This document shows, one piece after another, positions 18,291 to 27,268 of a stretch of DNA of 64,000 bases. The notes beneath the pieces were generated by a model. That model made no database searches, was not told the origin of the DNA, and saw only the letters and a program-made list of their open reading frames with translations. Both the position numbers and the translations under genes were made by a program. The stretch is from assembly GCF_003966565.1 (NCBI RefSeq), contig NZ_AP018718.1, positions 1,798,001 through 1,862,000 on the forward strand, read 5' to 3'. Origin of the DNA: Sulfuricystis multivorans. Its GTDB lineage: Bacteria > Pseudomonadota > Gammaproteobacteria > Burkholderiales > Rhodocyclaceae. Within the stretch, counting starts at the first letter, position 1, and every line of letters starts with the position of its first letter.

Positions 18291-19061
18291 TCAACGACCC
18301 AGCGCCTCGACCACCAGCCGCGCTGTCTCCTCACCGGAGAAGTTCTGCTGCCCGGTGATGAGGTTGCCGTCGCGCACCGCGAAGCTGCGCCACAGACCGG
18401 CCTGCACGTAGTTGGCGCCGATCTCGCGCATCCGGTCCTCGATGCGCCAGGGCATGATGTGGGTGCCGCGCGGAAGCATGTTATAGCTCCACACCGCGTG
18501 GTCGGCGAAGTCCTCCTCGCAGTTGGCAAAGCCGGTGACGGTCTTGCCCTTGGCGATGTATTCACCATGGCTGTTCTTCGCGTAGGCCAGCACGGCCACG
18601 CCGTGGCACAGCGCTGCCGCCACCTTGCCGGCCTCGTAGAACTCGACGAGCTTCTTGTGCAGATCGGTAGTCTGCTCGAAGGTGAACATCGGCGCCTGGC
18701 CGCCCGCGACGAGGATGGCATCGAAGCGGGCTATGCCTATGTCGGCCACCTTCTTCGTGTCGTCCACCAGCGCCTTGAGTTCGGGCGTGTGGATGAAGCC
18801 CTGGGTGATCAGGTCCGTCTTGCTGTAGCCGCTTGGATCGTTGGGGTCGCTCATCGCGTCGGCCTGGCACCGGCCGCCGGCCGGGCTGAACACCTGGACT
18901 TCATAGCCGGCCTCGGTGAACACGTACCAGGGGTGGGTCAGCTCGCTCCACCAGAAGCCCACGGGCCAGCCAGTGGTACTGGACACGGCCGGGTTGGCAA
19001 CGACGATGGCGACGCGCTTCTTGGCGTTCGGCTTGACGGGGTTGGGGTCTTTCAGGCTCAT
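18291..19061 (-). CDS. DJ-1/PfpI-family protein (type 1 glutamine amidotransferase-like)
   Basis: 256 residues from ATG at 19061; the open frame continues upstream but is not protein-like. The nucleophile elbow is AALCHGVAVL with the active Cys, after ILVAGGQAPMF. The length and the ELTHPWYVF segment resemble Hsp31/HchA-like and chaperone/glyoxalase III-type members. It is first in the operon opposite the LysR gene, so it may respond to electrophile or quinone stress together with the two NAD(P) enzymes. Confidence 0.82.
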   Translation of the reverse strand: MSLKDPNPVKPNAKKRVAIVVANPAVSSTTGWPVGFWWSELTHPWYVFTEAGYEVQVFSPAGGRCQADAMSDPNDPSGYSKTDLITQGFIHTPELKALVDDTKKVADIGIARFDAILVAGGQAPMFTFEQTTDLHKKLVEFYEAGKVAAALCHGVAVLAYAKNSHGEYIAKGKTVTGFANCEEDFADHAVWSYNMLPRGTHIMPWRIEDRMREIGANYVQAGLWRSFAVRDGNLITGQQNFSGEETARLVVEALGR

Positions 19062-19162
19062 CTCGGGCTCCGGGGTTGGTTGACGATGGCTCGAGTCTGA
19101 GACTTGCTGCGGAATAGAAAAATACCCTCTAATATGACTATCTGTTGATTTTCGAGATAACA

Positions 19163-20056
19163 ATGGAACTTGCGACGCTTCGCGCCTTTGTCAAGGTCGT
19201 GCAAACCGGCAGCTTCACGCGTGCGGCCGAGGCTCTGAACATCCAGAAGGCTTACCTCTCGCGCGTGGTGATCCAGTTGGAAAAAGAACTGGGCGCGCGG
19301 CTGCTGGAGCGCACGACGAGGTCGTTATCACTGACCGAGATCGGACGCGAGTTCTTCGAACGCGCCGTGGGCATCCTGGCGTCGGTCGAGGAGGCCGAGC
19401 GCGCCGTGCAGAAGGCGCAGGGCGAGCCGCGCGGCGTACTCAAACTCACCTGCGGCGTGGAGTTCGGCATGATTGCGGTGAGCGGCTGGATCAGCGACTA
19501 CCTCGCGCGATACCCGCAGGTGCGGGTCGATGCCGATTTCACGGGCCGCCTGGTGGACATCGTGCACGAAGGCTTCGACCTGGCCATCCGTGTCGGACCG
19601 CTGGCCGACTCCACGCTGACCGCGCGCAAGCTGGGTGAGTTGGGCTATGACCTGTATGCTGCGCCGGGCTACCTGGCCCGGTATGGCGCTCCGGCACGGC
19701 CTGCGGATCTGGCCAGTCATGAAACCTTGGCGTTCTCAGGCGGCAGCCATCAGGCCACCTGGACCCTCTCGCATGGCCAACGGGTCGAGCGCGTGACCGT
19801 GCAACCCCGACTCAAGGCCAACAACGTGTTCGCCGTGCGCGATGCGGCGGTGGCGGGTCTGGGCATCGCGCAACTGCCCATGGTGGTCGCCGACGCCGCC
19901 GTGCGCGCGGGACAGTTGCGCGGCGTGCTGACGGACTGGTCACTGCCGACAGTTCCTGTGCACGCCGTGTTTGCCAGTGCGCGCTACCTGACTCCCAAGG
20001 TCAGGGCCTTCATCAATGTGGCAGTCGAGGCCATGCGCGCCAACCCTTCGTCATGA
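19163..20056 (+). CDS. LysR-family transcriptional regulator
   Basis: 297 residues from ATG at 19163. The N-terminal HTH (TLRAFVKVVQTGSFTRAAEA) and a type 2 periplasmic-binding effector domain (about 90-290) are complete. It diverges from the DJ-1/NmrA/reductase operon with a 101-bp gap, the standard LysR layout, so it most likely controls that operon in response to a small ligand. Confidence 0.9.
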   Translation: MELATLRAFVKVVQTGSFTRAAEALNIQKAYLSRVVIQLEKELGARLLERTTRSLSLTEIGREFFERAVGILASVEEAERAVQKAQGEPRGVLKLTCGVEFGMIAVSGWISDYLARYPQVRVDADFTGRLVDIVHEGFDLAIRVGPLADSTLTARKLGELGYDLYAAPGYLARYGAPARPADLASHETLAFSGGSHQATWTLSHGQRVERVTVQPRLKANNVFAVRDAAVAGLGIAQLPMVVADAAVRAGQLRGVLTDWSLPTVPVHAVFASARYLTPKVRAFINVAVEAMRANPSS

Positions 20057-20459
20057 TGCTCTGGTCATCCAAGCGCGATGGACAACCGCTCCCAGTGACC
20101 CACGTGCAAGTCGTTGACGCAAAAGGCCGTCTGCGTGTGCTTCCCGCGAGACGTTGGCGCGGGTTTTGAGAGAACTGAGGGCAAAAGAGAGTCGAACTGC
20201 GCGTGTTCTGGCGCTGACGTCGGCGACCGGCGGCACACGCAGATCGGCGCCGAACCCCGCGTGGTGTCGCGAAAGCCGGAAATGAAAACGCCCAACCGAA
20301 GAAGGTTGGGCGTTGAATGGTGGTAGTGGTGAAGTCTACCACCAATTTCGAACTCGTTTCCCAAACCCCTGCGCAATCCTTCGGGCCAGAGCGGAGGGTT
20401 TCGGGCGTTTGTCCGTTTTGCGCCGAACCCGCAGGAACACGCACAGGATAGGGCCCAAG
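20057..20459. other. Gene-free gap between convergent genes
   Basis: 403 bp between the LysR stop and the Fic stop. No credible coding sequence or tRNA was found. It holds two hairpins (20287-20314 and 20318-20344), of which the first looks like a terminator for minus-strand transcription. Confidence 0.6.
20287..20314 (-). terminator. Probable terminator of the fic transcript
   Basis: The 11-bp stem AACGCCCAACC/GGTTGGGCGTT closes a six-base loop containing TTCG on the minus strand, followed on that strand by TTTTCATTT. A second stem (TGGTGGTAG/CTACCACCA, 318-344) lies just before it in the minus direction. It is 146 bp past the Fic stop codon. Confidence 0.55.
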
Positions 20460-21509
20460 TCACTTCAACCCGTACCACACACCGCGTCCGCTGCCGTGCT
20501 GCTCCAGATGGTTGCGCTCGGTCAGGTCGCGGAAGTGTTGCTTCAGAGTATTGCGGCTGGCTCCGGTCAGTTTGATAGCATCCATCATCGTGACGCGCCC
20601 GTGCTCTCGGGCGAATTCCACGATCTGCAGCGACAGTTCGGGCAGCGCGGCCAGCACGATCTTTTCGCGCTCGACCTTCTTCTCCAGACGCCGCACCTGC
20701 TCGGCCAGCGAGCGCAGGAAGAACACCAGCCATGGCTGCCAGTTGGGCGCTTCCGTGCGGATGGTGCCTTGGGTCTGACGCAGGGCCAGGTAATATGCTT
20801 CCTTGTTCAGCTCGATCACACTCTCCAGCGAGCTGTACGGCACATAGGCGTACCCGGCCTGAATCAGCAGCAGGGTCGTCAGGACCCGGCTCAAACGCCC
20901 ATTGCCATCCTGAAAGGGGTGAATCTCCAGAAACACCACCACGAAGATCGCGATGATCAACAAGGGGTGCAGATGCCCCTTGTCCCGCTCATCATTCACC
21001 CACGACACCAATTCGGCCATCAGCCGTGGCGTATCGAACGGCGTGGCGGTCTCGAAGACGATCCCGATCTGGGTTCCGTTTTCATCGAAGGCGGCGACGC
21101 TGTTCGAATGGGTCTTGTACTGTCCCCGGTGGCGCGCATCCTTCTCGCTGTGGCGCAGCAGGATCTGGTGCAGTTGCTTGATGTGGTTCTCGTTGAACGG
21201 GATCTCCTGCCACGAGCTGAACACCAGATCCATCAGCTCGGCGTAACCGGCCACTTCCTGCTCGTCGCGAGTGGCGAAGGATTGAATGGCCAGGTTGGAA
21301 AGCAAGCGCTCTACCTCGCGGTCAGTCAGCTTGCTGCCCTCGATACGGGTGGAGGATCCGATGCTTTCGATGGTCGCCACCCGCCGCAGCGCTGAAAGAC
21401 GCTCGGGCGCGAGGGTTCCCAAGGCCCGCCATGCGCCTTTGAATTCGTCGATCCGGGCAATCAGGCTCAGGATCTCGGGGGTGATCTGGAGTGTGTCTGA
21501 ACGTAGCAT
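20460..21509 (-). CDS. Fic-domain protein with C-terminal winged helix
   Basis: 349 residues from ATG at 21509. The Fic core motif HPFQDGNGRLSR gives the complete HxFx(D/E)GNGRxxR active site for AMP transfer. An N-terminal inhibitory motif of the (S/T)xxxE(G/N) type is seen in SSTRIEG, so this is a class II, self-inhibited Fic. About residues 285-345 look like a winged HTH (TMMDAIKLTGASRNTLKQHF), which could bind the repeated operator upstream. No antitoxin gene is adjacent. Targets are unknown. Confidence 0.9.
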   Translation of the reverse strand: MLRSDTLQITPEILSLIARIDEFKGAWRALGTLAPERLSALRRVATIESIGSSTRIEGSKLTDREVERLLSNLAIQSFATRDEQEVAGYAELMDLVFSSWQEIPFNENHIKQLHQILLRHSEKDARHRGQYKTHSNSVAAFDENGTQIGIVFETATPFDTPRLMAELVSWVNDERDKGHLHPLLIIAIFVVVFLEIHPFQDGNGRLSRVLTTLLLIQAGYAYVPYSSLESVIELNKEAYYLALRQTQGTIRTEAPNWQPWLVFFLRSLAEQVRRLEKKVEREKIVLAALPELSLQIVEFAREHGRVTMMDAIKLTGASRNTLKQHFRDLTERNHLEQHGSGRGVWYGLK

Positions 21510-21521
21510 GCAACTTATACT

Positions 21522-21579
21522 ACACCCATTAACACCCATTTTGAAGCTAGCCAGTCTTAGAATGGGTGTAAATGGGTGA
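21522..21579. promoter_or_regulatory. Four-copy repeated operator upstream of fic
   Basis: ACACCCATT occurs at 21522-21530 and 21532-21540, and its inverse AATGGGTG(T/A) at 21561-21569 and 21571-21579. Two direct copies therefore face two inverted copies across 20 bases. The array starts 13 bases upstream of the Fic ATG and covers the likely promoter. Self-regulation through the HTH of the Fic protein is the simplest reading. Confidence 0.7.
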
Positions 21580-21712
21580 TCTTTTGGTTTAATCTGAATC
21601 GCTCGCGCTACGCGTCGGCTTCGTCAAGCTCGTAGTAGCTGTCGTCGTCACCCGCGCCAATGTCGAGCTCCATGTCGTTCATGAGGCAGACCCGTCCAGC
21701 CTTCCGACTGTT

Positions 21713-22167
21713 TTGGAATACTTGCAACGGCAGATCGACGGCACGCTTCCTCCGCATGCGACTTGTCGCATGAACTACCCGACCGCCATTTCCCGACTGC
21801 TTGGATTCCGAGTGCTCAGCCTTGGCAAGGCACATGCCTGTCTGGAAATGGGGCCGACGCAGAGATCCACGGCAACCAACAGGGCACGGTCCATGGCGGG
21901 TTGCTGAGCGAGTTGGCTGACGCAGCCATTGGCACCGCGCATTCGACCGTTGTCGAAGGGGATGAAAGTTTCACAAGCATCGACCTGCGCATCAACTTCT
22001 TCCGCCCCGTCTGGAGAGCCACGCTCATGGCGAAGGCAAGTCCTGTAAGGCGTGGACGCACTGTTTCGCACTACCAATGCGAAATTATTCGCGAAGACGG
22101 CAAGCAGGTCGCCCTAGCGGCAGGTACGATCATGACGCTGCGTGGCCCGGCAGCGCACGGAAGGTGA
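21713..22167 (+). pseudogene. PaaI-like hotdog thioesterase, frameshifted
   Basis: The C-terminal part (QGTVHGGLLSELADAAIGTA, FFRPVWRATLMAKA) is a clear PaaI-type hotdog thioesterase with the HGG motif. The N-terminal part (YLQRQIDGTLPPHATC, SRLLGFRVLSLGKAH) lies in another frame. They join near 21848-21853 at a run of G, so one extra base breaks the gene. No good start codon is visible for the first part (TTG at 21713 is the nearest), so the 5' end may also be lost. A sequencing error at the G run is the main alternative. Confidence 0.6.
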
Positions 22168-22513
22168 GAAAGCGGATCGGAAACATTCCCTCAGGCGGCA
22201 CACGGTATCCGACTACTCCGACTCGTTTGTCATTCGACGATCTTCATAAGATGGCCGTGTCAGAACCGATGAAGCATAAATCATTCGGTTAAGCGATACC
22301 GTAATCCAACCGTTTGATTCGTCAGCGCGTAACCCATTGATCTGCATGGGTCCGCGTTGCGGCCTCTGCGGACTTCGGCCCTTAGCCGGCGAGCGAGGCT
22401 GGAGAGAAGAACGGCCTGGAGAGAGCGAAATGTTCCCCGAGGTGGGCGCGAGCGCCGAGGCAGGAAGTCCACACGGATTCTCACGAACCCGCGCAGGCAC
22501 GCGGGAGTGCGCA
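22168..22513. other. Gene-free region
   Basis: About 350 bp between the thioesterase remnant and the tRNA-Phe terminator. No protein-like frame was found on either strand; only weak inverted sequences are present. Confidence 0.5.
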
Positions 22514-22540
22514 AGAAAAAACCCCAACCGAGAACGGTTG
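22514..22540 (-). terminator. Rho-independent terminator of tRNA-Phe
   Basis: On the minus strand the stem CAACCG-TTCT-CGGTTG is followed by GGGGTTTTTT. It lies 20 bases past the 3' end of tRNA-Phe in the direction of transcription. Confidence 0.75.
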
Positions 22541-22559
22541 ACCTTTATATATTGTATAT

Positions 22560-22635
<76 letters not shown>

Positions 22636-22640
22636 CAAAA

Positions 22641-22964
22641 CTACCGCAGCACGCGGATTTTGGTTCCGGCTAACGTTCGCTCCGCTCACGTTACCCTGCA
22701 CCGCAACCCGTTTTGCTTCAGGTTGTGGTTCCGGCCAACGTTCGCTCCGCTCACGTTACCCTGCACCGCAACCCCCGTTTTGCTTCAGGTTGTGGTTCCG
22801 GCCAACGTTCGCTCCGCTCACGTTACCCTGCACCGCAACCCCCGTTTTGCTTCAGGTTGTGGTTCCGGCCAACGTTCGCTCCGCTCACGTTACCCTGCAC
22901 CGCAACCCATCCGCTGCGCGGCCGGGTTGTCAGTCCGCTGCTCTACCCACTGAGCTACCTGGCC
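22641..22964 (-). pseudogene. tRNA-Phe pseudogene split at the anticodon by a tandem array
   Basis: The 5' half of tRNA-Phe (34 nt, one mismatch) recurs at 22931-22964. A piece of its 3' side, CACGCGGATTTT, recurs at 22650-22661. In the intact gene these two pieces abut inside the anticodon. Here about 270 bp of tandem repeat separate them. The acceptor and T-arm 3' parts of this copy are degenerate or absent, so it cannot make a tRNA. Confidence 0.65.
22662..22908. repeat. 67-bp tandem repeat, 3.7 copies
   Basis: Units start at 22662 (65 bp), 22727 (67), 22794 (67) and 22861 (partial, 48). Each contains the imperfect palindrome AACGTTCGCTCCGCTCACGTT between GGTTCCGG and CGCAACC. Copies 2 and 3 are identical by eye; copy 1 has a T for C and lacks two C. 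A related sequence lies inside the IS256 transposase near 10340-10400. Confidence 0.85.
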
Positions 22965-23032
22965 CGCGAATGGAAAGCGCGAATTATAGGTAGCCTCGAT
23001 CCTTGCGTCAAAAACTTCTTGCCGTCTCGGGA

Positions 23033-23338
23033 TCAAAAGCATTGCAGCTGATGCGCCTCACAGTAGGTCCGCTTCAACCAGGCAAGACCGATCCAGGCCC
23101 AGAACAGCACGAAAAAAGCAACGAAGGGCAAATGGCGGTCGAGGATCTGCGGTGGGGTGATGAAGCGCACCAGTTTGATCACTGGCGAGACAATCAGGAC
23201 GAAAAGTTTATAAATGCCGTTGCTGTGCCGTTTGTTGCCGGCCAAAAGCGCCAGCACGCCCTGGCCGAGCAGGCAATACATCGCCACTTCGACGAGAGCG
23301 CGCAAGATGCCAATGAGAAAAAGTTCCGGGTGATTCAT
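23033..23338 (-). CDS. Small membrane protein, YggT-like
   Basis: 101 residues with two to three membrane helices (LVEVAMYCLLGQGVLALLAG, a weaker FVLIVSPVIKLV segment, and FVAFFVLFWAWIGLAWL). It overlaps the symporter gene by 4 bases and is translated last in the DUF4212-symporter operon. The function is unknown; position and size match the small protein linked to the second symporter module (31837-32199). Confidence 0.7.
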   Translation of the reverse strand: MNHPELFLIGILRALVEVAMYCLLGQGVLALLAGNKRHSNGIYKLFVLIVSPVIKLVRFITPPQILDRHLPFVAFFVLFWAWIGLAWLKRTYCEAHQLQCF

Positions 23339-25452
23339 GAAGGGCCAACGCTCCCTTTCACGCGGGTTTCGATGCTGCCCTCCAGGTTCGGATAGCGCAC
23401 GTGATCAACCAATTGCTGGATTTCCTTGCGTGGTGCCGGCGCCAGAAAAGAGCCGACGATCACGCCGAGAAACCCCACGGGAATACCGAAGATACCTGCG
23501 GATATCGGGTTGATGTCCCACCACAGTGGTGCATTGATGCCGAAGAATGGGTGGGAGCGGTAGATGTAATAAAGGCAGATGCCCAGACCCAGCACCATGC
23601 CGAGTATGGCGCCGGTTGCATTGGCCCTCTTCCAGAACACGCCCAATACGAGGGCAGGGAAGAAAGCCGAGGCGGCGATCGAAAATGCCGCGCCGACGAG
23701 GAATAGGATGTCACCAGGTTTGAGACTGGTCACGTAGGCAGCAATCACGGCGACGACCAGCAGCAGCCCCTTGGAAACGGCGAGCCGGCGCAGGGTCGGC
23801 GCACGCGGGTCGATCATCTTGTAATAAAGGTCGTGCGAGAGTGCATTGGCGATGGTGAGCAGCAGTCCATCGGCGGTGGAGAGCGCCGCAGCAAGACCAC
23901 CGGCGGCGACGAGCCCGGAGACGACATAAGGAAGGCCGGCGATTTCCGGCGTGGCCAGCACGACGAGATCACCGCCCAGGGTGATCTCGGCCAATTGCAC
24001 GATGCCGTCGCGGTTGATGTCGGTGATCGCCATCAGCGTCTTGTCCACCGCCGCCCAGTTGCTGACCCAGGCGGGAAGCTGCGCGAACGCAGAGCCGACG
24101 AGGTTGTGATAGACCTCGTATTTGACGAGGATCGCCAGCGCCGGCGCGGTGAAATAAAGCAGGAGGATAAAGAACAACGACCAGAACACCGATTCGCGCG
24201 CCTGCTTGACCGAAGGGGTGGTGTAGTAACGCATCAGGATGTGCGGCAGCGCGGCGGTACCGACCATCAGGCAAAAGATCAACGCCAGAAAGTTCTTCTT
24301 GGCAGCAAACCGCCCCGCTTCATCTTGGGCCGGAAAAGGTTCGGTATGGGCCCTCACGGGGACTGCGCGGGCGAGAGCAGCCGCTTTTTCGGCTTGCCAA
24401 CGGGTTCGCGCCAGATCGGGATCGGCGGGAAAATCTCGCAGCGCTTTCGCGAGCGTATCGACACGGCGGATATCGGCCGGCTCGCTCGCATTGGTAGCAG
24501 CGAGCGCCTTCTCCAGCCGTTGCTTCTCTTCCGCCAGCCAACGTGCGCCGCCACGCTCCAACGCATCGAGCCGCGCTTGCGCTTGCGCGGCACGTTCCCG
24601 GAAAATCGCACGCACCGATTCTTCTGCGGCACCTTTCGGCGCCATCGGGTCGTTGAATTCCTTTTCCAGCGCCGACACCTTGGGCAAAGCGGTGGTGTAA
24701 GCGGTGATCTGCGGCAGCGGGCTGCCGGTATGTTTGACCGACAGCCAAACCACCGGAATCAGATAGGCCAAGATCAGGATGATGTATTGCGCCACCTGCG
24801 TCCAGGTGACCGCCTTCATGCCGCCGAGGAATGAACAGACGAGAATACCGGCCAGACCGACGAAAACGCCGATGCTGAATTCGAGGCCGGTGAAGCGGCT
24901 GGTGATGATCCCGACCCCATAGATCTGCGCCACCACGTAGGTAAACGAACAGACGATCGTGGCAACGATGCCGATGAAGCGTGGAATGTTGCCGCCATAG
25001 CGCGCGCCAAGAAAGTCGGGGATCGTGAATTGCCCGAACTTGCGCAAATAGGGTGCCAGGAACAGCGCTACCAGACAATAGCCGCCGGTCCAGCCCATCA
25101 CGAAGGCCAGACCGTCGTAACCATTGTGATACAGCGTGCCGGCCAAACCGATGAAAGATGCGGCGGACATCCAGTCGGCGCCGGTGGCCATGCCGTTGAA
25201 CAGCGCCGGCACACGACGCCCGGCGACATAGTATTCCGATACCTCGGCCGTCTTCGACATGAAGCCGATCGCGGCATAAAGCACGATCGTCGCAAACAAG
25301 AACAGATAACCGAGGATGCTGTTCGGCACCCCCACCCGCTCGAGCACGCCGGCGAACACCACGAAGGCGACGAAGCTGCCGGTATAAACGAGGTAATACT
25401 TGCCCAGTTGCCGGAAGAAACGCTGGTGCTGACTGGCTGGCGCTGCCATCAC
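23335..25452 (-). CDS. SSS-family sodium:solute symporter (VC_2705/ActP-like), copy 1
   Basis: 705 residues, longer than the usual 550-600. The SSS core is clear (YVAGRRVPALFNGMATGADW, then LVAAGGLAAALSTADGLLL). Two hydrophilic insertions stand out. A charged, probably coiled segment lies at about residues 255-375. An EF-hand-like loop DINRDGIVQLAE lies at residues 478-489. Family members take up acetate, pyruvate, propionate and similar acids with Na+. The gene overlaps the DUF4212 gene upstream and the small membrane protein downstream by 4 bases each. Confidence 0.9.
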   Translation of the reverse strand: MMAAPASQHQRFFRQLGKYYLVYTGSFVAFVVFAGVLERVGVPNSILGYLFLFATIVLYAAIGFMSKTAEVSEYYVAGRRVPALFNGMATGADWMSAASFIGLAGTLYHNGYDGLAFVMGWTGGYCLVALFLAPYLRKFGQFTIPDFLGARYGGNIPRFIGIVATIVCSFTYVVAQIYGVGIITSRFTGLEFSIGVFVGLAGILVCSFLGGMKAVTWTQVAQYIILILAYLIPVVWLSVKHTGSPLPQITAYTTALPKVSALEKEFNDPMAPKGAAEESVRAIFRERAAQAQARLDALERGGARWLAEEKQRLEKALAATNASEPADIRRVDTLAKALRDFPADPDLARTRWQAEKAAALARAVPVRAHTEPFPAQDEAGRFAAKKNFLALIFCLMVGTAALPHILMRYYTTPSVKQARESVFWSLFFILLLYFTAPALAILVKYEVYHNLVGSAFAQLPAWVSNWAAVDKTLMAITDINRDGIVQLAEITLGGDLVVLATPEIAGLPYVVSGLVAAGGLAAALSTADGLLLTIANALSHDLYYKMIDPRAPTLRRLAVSKGLLLVVAVIAAYVTSLKPGDILFLVGAAFSIAASAFFPALVLGVFWKRANATGAILGMVLGLGICLYYIYRSHPFFGINAPLWWDINPISAGIFGIPVGFLGVIVGSFLAPAPRKEIQQLVDHVRYPNLEGSIETRVKGSVGPS

Positions 25453-25712
25453 TCGTCCTCGCCTTCCTGAACACCATAGCGCCGATCGAGGCGGTTCATA
25501 TATCTTGCGTAATAGCCGATGATCAACAAATAGATGAACGGTGCGCCCTGAGCGCCCAGGTAGAACCCCAAGGGGCCGATGATGACGATTTCATTCAGTT
25601 CGCGGGCAAACCAGCCGGCAACGAAGGTGACGACGAACCAGATCATGAGCAGCATCGTGGTGATGCGTAGATTCCTGCGCCAATATTCACGATGTTTTTC
25701 CGTCAGCTTCAT
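25449..25712 (-). CDS. DUF4212 small symporter subunit, copy 1
   Basis: 87 residues from ATG at 25712 (MKLTEKHREYWRRNLRITTM). Two membrane helices are present (TTMLLMIWFVVTFVAGWFA and GAPFIYLLIIGYYARYM). DUF4212 proteins almost always precede a VC_2705-type symporter and are regarded as its small subunit. It overlaps the symporter gene by 4 bases. Confidence 0.88.
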   Translation of the reverse strand: MKLTEKHREYWRRNLRITTMLLMIWFVVTFVAGWFARELNEIVIIGPLGFYLGAQGAPFIYLLIIGYYARYMNRLDRRYGVQEGEDE

Positions 25713-25795
25713 GAGGTCATGGCATTCGCTCGGCCGGGATGGCGCAAATTGTAAATAGTCGTCCAGCAAGCTGACAGGGAACTGACGGATCTGGA

Positions 25796-27268
25796 TCAGG
25801 CATCTGCGCCAGCATCGGTCTCGACTTTCGCTACCGCAGGAAAATGCAAGCGAAACAGCGTGCCTTTGCCGGCCGGATTGTCACGAAGTTCGATACGAAC
25901 GCGGTGCAAATCGGCGATCTCGCGCACGATCGCCAAACCCAGCCCACTCCCCTCGGCATCGGTGCCCAGGATGCGGTAAAAGCGTTCGAAAATCCGCTCA
26001 CGCTCTGCGACCGGAATACCGATGCCGCTATCCTCGATTTCCAGCACCGGGGTGCGGTCACTGCGCAAGCGCACGGTGACATGCCCACCGGATGGAGTGT
26101 ATTTGATCGCATTGTCGATCAGATTGTCGATCATTTCGGACAGTAGCAATGGCACCCCGAACACCAAAGCTGCTGGCGCCACTTTGTCGTGGCTTTCGAA
26201 GCCAAGGTCGATGTTGCGTTCCAGCGCACGAGACACCCAACGGCCCATGATCTCCCGCACCAGCGTTTCGAGATCGACGCGCTCCATCGGCTGCGCGCTA
26301 TCGTGACTCGCCTCGGCACGCGCGAGCCGCAGCAACTGATGCGTCAGATGCGCGGCACGATCCACCCCGGTGGCGATCCGGTGCAGATATTCGTGCAGCT
26401 GCTGGTGATCGGCTTCGCGCAAGGCCAGCTCGGTCTGGGTTTTGAGCCCCGTGAGCGGCGTCTTCAATTGATGCGCCGCAGCGGCGATGAAGCGTTGCTG
26501 GGCTTGTAGATTGTCTTGCAAACGGGCCATCAAATCGTTCATCGCCGCCAGAATCGGCTGCAGCTCTTCGGGTGCGGAATTGAGATCGATCGGCGAAAGA
26601 TCGTCAGGACGACGGCGCCGGATCAGCGCTTGCAGGCGGGCAAGCGGTGCCAGCCCGCGCGTGAGGCCGAACCAGACCAGCACCACCGCGATCGGAATGA
26701 TCGCAAACTGCGGAAACAGCACGCCAGAGATGATGCGCGAGGACAGCGCCTTGCGCTGGTTGCGTGTTTCGGCGACCTGAACGAGAATCGGCCGCGCATC
26801 GTCGGGCGAAGGCAGCAGCCGGTAGGCGATACGCACCACCTCGCCTTGTAGATAGCCGTTGCGGAAATGGGTCGTGCCCAGTGCGCGCTCATCGCCCCCT
26901 TTGAGCGGTGGGACGTCCGGACTACCGGCGATCAGCTCTCCCTCGGCGAGCGCCACCTGATAATACTGACGATCGGCTTGATCATCGACGGCCGGCGGCC
27001 GGGGAGGCGGTAAGGTCACCTGAATGCCGGTGGGGGTCGTCTTCACGTGGTTGAGAACCCGGTCCAGATGCTCGACCAAGACATGGTCATAGGCCTGGTC
27101 GGCAATCCGCTCGGCAACATGATGAGTTACCGCCACCGAGATCGGCCAAACCAGCAATAAAGGCGCCAGCATCCAGTCGAGGATTTCCCCGAACAGCGAA
27201 TTGGGAACCGGATTGGGATCGCTGAAAACCGACGCCCGCCGCTTGCCGGAATCTTCAGGCGCTGCCAA
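25796..27268 (-). CDS. Sensor histidine kinase
   Basis: 490 residues from TTG at 27268, which overlaps the regulator gene by 14 bases; the frame further upstream is antisense-like. Membrane helices lie near residues 30-50 and 185-205 and enclose a periplasmic domain of about 135 residues. HAMP, the H box (AAAHQLKTPLTGLKTQ) and ATPase boxes (DNLIDNAIKYTP, GSGLGLAI) follow. It resembles TctE/QseC-type kinases that control organic-acid transport, which fits its place between two symporter modules. Confidence 0.88.
   Translation of the reverse strand: MAAPEDSGKRRASVFSDPNPVPNSLFGEILDWMLAPLLLVWPISVAVTHHVAERIADQAYDHVLVEHLDRVLNHVKTTPTGIQVTLPPPRPPAVDDQADRQYYQVALAEGELIAGSPDVPPLKGGDERALGTTHFRNGYLQGEVVRIAYRLLPSPDDARPILVQVAETRNQRKALSSRIISGVLFPQFAIIPIAVVLVWFGLTRGLAPLARLQALIRRRRPDDLSPIDLNSAPEELQPILAAMNDLMARLQDNLQAQQRFIAAAAHQLKTPLTGLKTQTELALREADHQQLHEYLHRIATGVDRAAHLTHQLLRLARAEASHDSAQPMERVDLETLVREIMGRWVSRALERNIDLGFESHDKVAPAALVFGVPLLLSEMIDNLIDNAIKYTPSGGHVTVRLRSDRTPVLEIEDSGIGIPVAERERIFERFYRILGTDAEGSGLGLAIVREIADLHRVRIELRDNPAGKGTLFRLHFPAVAKVETDAGADA

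Noticed and set aside
20460..21509. Fic as part of a toxin-antitoxin pair
   Set aside because: No small antitoxin gene is adjacent, and the inhibitory helix motif is inside the protein itself.
21608..21682. Short minus-strand ORF ending in an acidic tail (MNDMELDIGAGDDDSYYELD)
   Set aside because: There is no convincing start site or family, it lies in a remnant region, and it overlaps the 5' end of the thioesterase pseudogene; too weak to call a gene or an antitoxin.
22662..22908. Possible CRISPR array
   Set aside because: The 67-bp units are directly contiguous with no variable spacers, and no cas genes are present.
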